Below, in pieces: positions 7,914 through 11,475 of a DNA stretch of 11,475 nt. Source of the DNA: an uncultured Clostridia bacterium (GTDB lineage Bacteria > Bacillota > Clostridia > Oscillospirales > CAG-272). Below the pieces are notes generated by a model. That model had not been told where the DNA came from, ran no database searches, and saw nothing but the letters and a program-made list of their open reading frames with translations. The stretch lies in the NCBI GenBank assembly GCA_937914815.1, contig CALDMI010000132.1:1-11475 (forward strand), in the 5' to 3' direction. Made by a program: the position numbers and the translations under genes. The stretch's first letter is position 1; each line of letters begins with the position of its first letter.

Positions 7914-10900
7914 ATGAAAAAGCTCTGGAAAATTCTCGTTCCCGTACTTGTCATTGCCGCTATCGTCGGATGCGTATTTGCATTTGCCGCATCTGCGGAC
8001 GGTGATGCGACCGTGGGAAAAGAGACCGAAACAGCATGCTGGCAGATATATGATTCTGACGGCAACCCGCGCGAGGGGGAAAGCTACAACAAGCTTTATT
8101 CGACGGTAAACAAGGCGCACGACGGCGACACGATAAAGCCGCTGTTCGACATTGTTTACATGGATGCTGACCCGGTTATCATGGCAGACGTCAACAATGG
8201 GACAACCGAAAATAAGTCCAAGACGGTTACGATAGACCTCGGAAAGTCGACGGTTTATTACACGGCGTCAAACCCTTATGCTTTCAGCGTGAAAGATTCA
8301 AACACGCTGAACATCAAGGGCGATAATGCGACGATAAATCTTGCAAACCGTTCTTTCATTCAGACCAACACCGGAAGTGACCATTCCGGCGCAAAAATTA
8401 CTGTGGACGGCGTCAACGTAATTGCCCCGGTATACACGTCTGCCGGCGTTATTGTCGGTATGGGTGCCGGTACGATAGAAATAAGGAATTGCAGCTTTGA
8501 TGCGTTCAATGCAATGGTCTTCCAGCAGCTCTCTGCCGACGCGTCGACTCTCATTGTAGAGGACACCTATGCCGTACAGCGGGCAAGCGGAAAAATGGTG
8601 ATGAAGCTCGAGAACCTCAGCGGCGGAGCGACGGCTACCTTCACGCGTTGCACGCTTGAGTCCTACTGGCGTCTTGCGAGCCTTGCCGACAAGAAGGGCG
8701 CCGGAGTTTACGGTGGTGTCGTAACGATAACCGATACCGCACTGCTTTGTCCGTATGATACCTGCGACACCGGTATCAGAATGGCGGGCGCAAAACTCGT
8801 GCTCAACGGAAAGACGACCGTTAACTATTCCCAGAAACAGGGTAACGGCATGTTCTATTCCCCCGAAAAGGGTTACCCCTCCATGCTTGAGATTGCCGAC
8901 GGCGTCGGTTTCAGGAGTATCAACTCAATAAATCAGGGTTCACAGTGGGCTGACGGCTCGGCTGACTTCAAGAATTTCGGTCTCAGCCTGAAGTTCTCGG
9001 ATCGTAATGCTCCGTATATTTACGGAAACACTTCCGCAGACGGAGTGTATTACTCCAACAGCACCACCGGTATCGGCACGGCAAGCTTCTTCGGTAAGAA
9101 CTACGGCGTCCTTACGAGCGTGACCGATGTATACGGCAATACATATGATAAGTTCTTTGTCCCGAAAGGAAAGCAGAGCGACAACGCATTTATAAGCTAT
9201 CGCGGCGGTCCTGACACTGTCATGATAGGCGGCGATTACAGGTATTATATATTTGAAGCCGACTTCAACACAGAGACAACCTATCCCGACGACATGAAAG
9301 TGTACATCGAGGGAAGAAATGCAGACGGCGGTAAGTGGTTCGGTAATCTTTCTATCCTTATAAGAAACGTAGAGGGCGGTGCTGAGTTCTATGCAAAACT
9401 CGGTGACACCAACGTCGGCAACACCGTAAAGGTTCCTGCGGGCGAGTGGGCACACTTCACATATGTTATAGATCTTAAGCCCGGCGCGAGCGAGAGCAAC
9501 CCGGCGCTCAACAGCTCTGTCGCCGCAGTGTTCGTGAACGGTCAGCTCGTCGTAAAGACCGAGGGCGTATACGTTATGAATTCGTCCGACACGACGCTTG
9601 CCAAGGTAGGAGACCTCCAGATAGACGCCCGCGCGAACATAGACAGAGCCACAGACACGGATATTCTTATAGATAATGCAAGACTTGCGGTTATAAGCCG
9701 TGCGTCCGGCATATCTCTTGACGACTCCGTCTTTGCGGATACTCCGGTATATGACAGCGAGTATCTCGGAAGAGAGGAACTCCGCTCTATCCCGAGCTTT
9801 ATGGTTGGCGAGATGGGCTTTGCAACGCTTGATGCGGCTATACAGTACGCGGCGGAGAATGGCGGCACAGTTGTATTCATGAAGGACGTTGCGAAGAGAA
9901 CGGTTATAAACACTCCCTGCGTTATCGACATGAACGGTCACGAGTTTCTCTATGACTCCGAGATCTGTAATATAGCGAAGTCCGGCGACACGCTGACATT
10001 TACCGAGGCGGCAAAGGATGAGCTTATCCGCTACGAGATTTATGCGGACGAGAATGACGACGAGGCGACGAAGGTTATATACCGTCCGATAGGCGCGCTC
10101 ATCCGTATTGACGACGAGATGAAGGTCTCCGTCGCAAATATGGTGGACGGCACTCTCATGGTATTCTCCGGCTGGAAGATAGACGGCGAGAATATGACCG
10201 CTACCCGCGCGACAGCCGAGCACAACGACGCGATAATCTATCCCGCATATGCGGCGGCAGAGGGCGACCTCAGCGAGGCTGTTGCCGTAATGGTAAAGGA
10301 CGGCGCGGTAGCGGCGATATACAATACCGCGGATGAGTTCTTCACGGCTATACAGACCGCGGAGGACAGTGCGACATTCTTCCTCCTTGACGATATGGTC
10401 TATCAGGTAGCGGCTTACCCCTCCATAAGAATATCCGGTAAGCTCCATCTTGATATGAACGGACATACGCTCTTCTTCACGAGAACCGACGACTTTACAA
10501 AGGTCCCGGACGACGGCGTGTTCAGAGTTTCCGGCGCAGTCTGGATTTATTCGAGCGTACCGGGCGCAAAGCTCGTATATCACAATCGCGTGACCGGCGA
10601 CGACGGTGTAAATTCCGGCGTTCTCTTCATGTCCTACAACACCCCCGGTGTTGAGATAGGTCTCGGAGTTGACAGCGCGGAGGATGCAGAGGGCGAGTCG
10701 GCATATGCCGGAAATCTCTCCTTCTACGGCAGTATAGTTGCGAGACTCCAGAGCGACAACGGCGGAGGCGGAACGCACTTCTATGCAAACGGCGTAAACT
10801 TCTACCACACCGCAAACTACGGCGAGGGCATTGTGGCGGTTCTTGTGGCAAAGGATTATCAGGCTGACAACATCGTTTACATAAACAACTGCACTCTCGT

Positions 10901-11475
10901 CTCGCTCAGCGCGGAGATGAACGGACATGCGGCTGTATTCAGCAATACTGAGTTCGGTAACGCAAGATTTACGATAAAGAACAGCACCATAATCTCCGAC
11001 GGCAACATAATAAGCGCAACCGACAGCTTCGACTCGACATACCTCTTTGAGGACTGCCGCATAGTCGGTAATCTCACGGTTGCGAAGCCGGAGGCAATAA
11101 CCCTTTCCGGTAAGATACTCCTTGCCGGAACCGCTTCCGACGGAATGAACTTCGTCGGTGCATGCGGTCTGACACCGGATGTAGACGAGGCGGATAAGGA
11201 CCTTACGCTGACTCTCTACTACAACGGAAAGTTTACGGACGAGAATTACAACAACACCGATATGGCAGAGGTTGTGAAGTCCTTCGTATTCACCATGACC
11301 ACCGGTCACACCTACGGAGCGTGGGAGGTAACAACCCCCGCGACCTGTACCACGGACGGTGTTGAGACGCGCGAGTGCTCTGAATGTCATGAAAAAGAGA
11401 CGAGAGTAATCAAGGGCGAGCACAAGTTCGGCGAGTGGGAAACAACGACCGCAGCAACCTGCACCACGGACGGAG
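7914..11475 (+). CDS. Large exported multidomain surface protein (beta-helix, LamG-like, C-terminal Cys repeats), 3' end outside window
   Basis: Open from the ATG at 7914 (AAGGAG at 7901-7906, 7-base spacing) to the window end: 1187 codons with no stop. Residues 1-28 are a signal peptide (MKK, hydrophobic core, ASA|DG cleavage); Cys20 in 'IVGC' also fits a lipobox. About 50-350 has repeating short beta-strand units such as 'LNIKGDNATINLANRSF', 'ITVDGVNV', 'IEIRNCSFDAF' and 'ATFTRCTLES', the look of a right-handed parallel beta-helix. About 440-596 resembles a LamG/concanavalin-like jelly roll ('WAHFTYVIDL', 'VFVNGQLV', 'ILIDNARLAVIS'). Further helix-like modules start near 636 and 808, each ending in 'DMNGH'. 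About 730-782 ('FSGWKIDG', 'IIYPAYA') vaguely resembles a Listeria-Bacteroides repeat. Cys-containing 38-residue repeats start at 1132. It is probably a carbohydrate-binding or adhesive surface protein. No catalytic site is recognised. Confidence 0.85.
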   Translation, partial: MKKLWKILVPVLVIAAIVGCVFAFAASADGDATVGKETETACWQIYDSDGNPREGESYNKLYSTVNKAHDGDTIKPLFDIVYMDADPVIMADVNNGTTENKSKTVTIDLGKSTVYYTASNPYAFSVKDSNTLNIKGDNATINLANRSFIQTNTGSDHSGAKITVDGVNVIAPVYTSAGVIVGMGAGTIEIRNCSFDAFNAMVFQQLSADASTLIVEDTYAVQRASGKMVMKLENLSGGATATFTRCTLESYWRLASLADKKGAGVYGGVVTITDTALLCPYDTCDTGIRMAGAKLVLNGKTTVNYSQKQGNGMFYSPEKGYPSMLEIADGVGFRSINSINQGSQWADGSADFKNFGLSLKFSDRNAPYIYGNTSADGVYYSNSTTGIGTASFFGKNYGVLTSVTDVYGNTYDKFFVPKGKQSDNAFISYRGGPDTVMIGGDYRYYIFEADFNTETTYPDDMKVYIEGRNADGGKWFGNLSILIRNVEGGAEFYAKLGDTNVGNTVKVPAGEWAHFTYVIDLKPGASESNPALNSSVAAVFVNGQLVVKTEGVYVMNSSDTTLAKVGDLQIDARANIDRATDTDILIDNARLAVISRASGISLDDSVFADTPVYDSEYLGREELRSIPSFMVGEMGFATLDAAIQYAAENGGTVVFMKDVAKRTVINTPCVIDMNGHEFLYDSEICNIAKSGDTLTFTEAAKDELIRYEIYADENDDEATKVIYRPIGALIRIDDEMKVSVANMVDGTLMVFSGWKIDGENMTATRATAEHNDAIIYPAYAAAEGDLSEAVAVMVKDGAVAAIYNTADEFFTAIQTAEDSATFFLLDDMVYQVAAYPSIRISGKLHLDMNGHTLFFTRTDDFTKVPDDGVFRVSGAVWIYSSVPGAKLVYHNRVTGDDGVNSGVLFMSYNTPGVEIGLGVDSAEDAEGESAYAGNLSFYGSIVARLQSDNGGGGTHFYANGVNFYHTANYGEGIVAVLVAKDYQADNIVYINNCTLVSLSAEMNGHAAVFSNTEFGNARFTIKNSTIISDGNIISATDSFDSTYLFEDCRIVGNLTVAKPEAITLSGKILLAGTASDGMNFVGACGLTPDVDEADKDLTLTLYYNGKFTDENYNNTDMAEVVKSFVFTMTTGHTYGAWEVTTPATCTTDGVETRECSECHEKETRVIKGEHKFGEWETTTAATCTTDG
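11307..11475 (+). repeat. Tandem 114-base (38-residue) Cys-containing repeats in the exported protein
   Basis: The first unit starts at His1132 ('HTYGAWEVTTPATCTTDG', then 'RECSECHEKETRVIKGE'). The second starts exactly 114 bases later at 11421 ('HKFGEWETTTAATCTTDG') and is cut by the window end. Each unit has the pattern H-x-[YF]-G-x-W, then ATCT-DG, then a CxxC pair. I recognise this pattern from large secreted Firmicutes proteins, but its role is not established for me. More copies probably follow. Confidence 0.85.

Noticed and set aside
8940..11423. An 827-codon open frame on the minus strand opposite the exported-protein gene
   Set aside because: The plus strand has a complete signal peptide, ribosome binding site, promoter and recognisable domains. 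The antisense product is low in recognisable motifs, rich in Arg/Val/Tyr, and arises from the codon bias of the real gene.

Overview
The window looks like a chromosomal segment of a GC-rich member of the Clostridia, of the gut Oscillospiraceae/Ruminococcaceae type. The reasons are the gene order hrcA-grpE-dnaK-dnaJ, a CIRCE operator, a DnaK of the Gram-positive length, strong Shine-Dalgarno sites, and a large secreted protein with repeats of a kind common in gut Firmicutes. Species cannot be named from this sequence. ATA is the favoured isoleucine codon despite the GC-rich composition.

Layout. Positions 1-2167 hold the end of an ABC exporter unit: the last 55 codons of an ATPase (MacB/LolD-like), then a complete FtsX-family permease. 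Positions 2168-2572 are a 405-base intergenic region. It has short direct repeats, GC-rich inverted repeats, a strong sigma-A-type promoter and the CIRCE operator; a lone CIRCE half-site sits over a second promoter-like sequence. Positions 2573-7623 are the heat-shock operon hrcA-grpE-dnaK-dnaJ, closed by an intrinsic terminator at 7658-7697. A 109-base gap before dnaK holds one hairpin, and a 206-base gap before dnaJ holds three successive hairpins. From 7914 to the window end, behind its own promoter, is the open 5' part (1187 codons) of a very large exported protein.

How the genes work together. HrcA represses the operon through CIRCE. DnaK is the Hsp70 ATPase, DnaJ the J-domain and zinc-finger co-chaperone that delivers substrate and stimulates ATP hydrolysis, and GrpE the nucleotide-exchange factor. 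The exporter upstream and the exported protein downstream are separate transcription units with no evident functional link to the chaperones.

Most of the window is ordinary conserved housekeeping sequence. The points most worth a second look are the Cys/His-rich N-terminal tail of GrpE, the solitary CIRCE half-site, the structured dnaK-dnaJ gap with its related repeat in the hrcA upstream region, and the multi-module architecture of the exported protein. I did not find a clearly new system.
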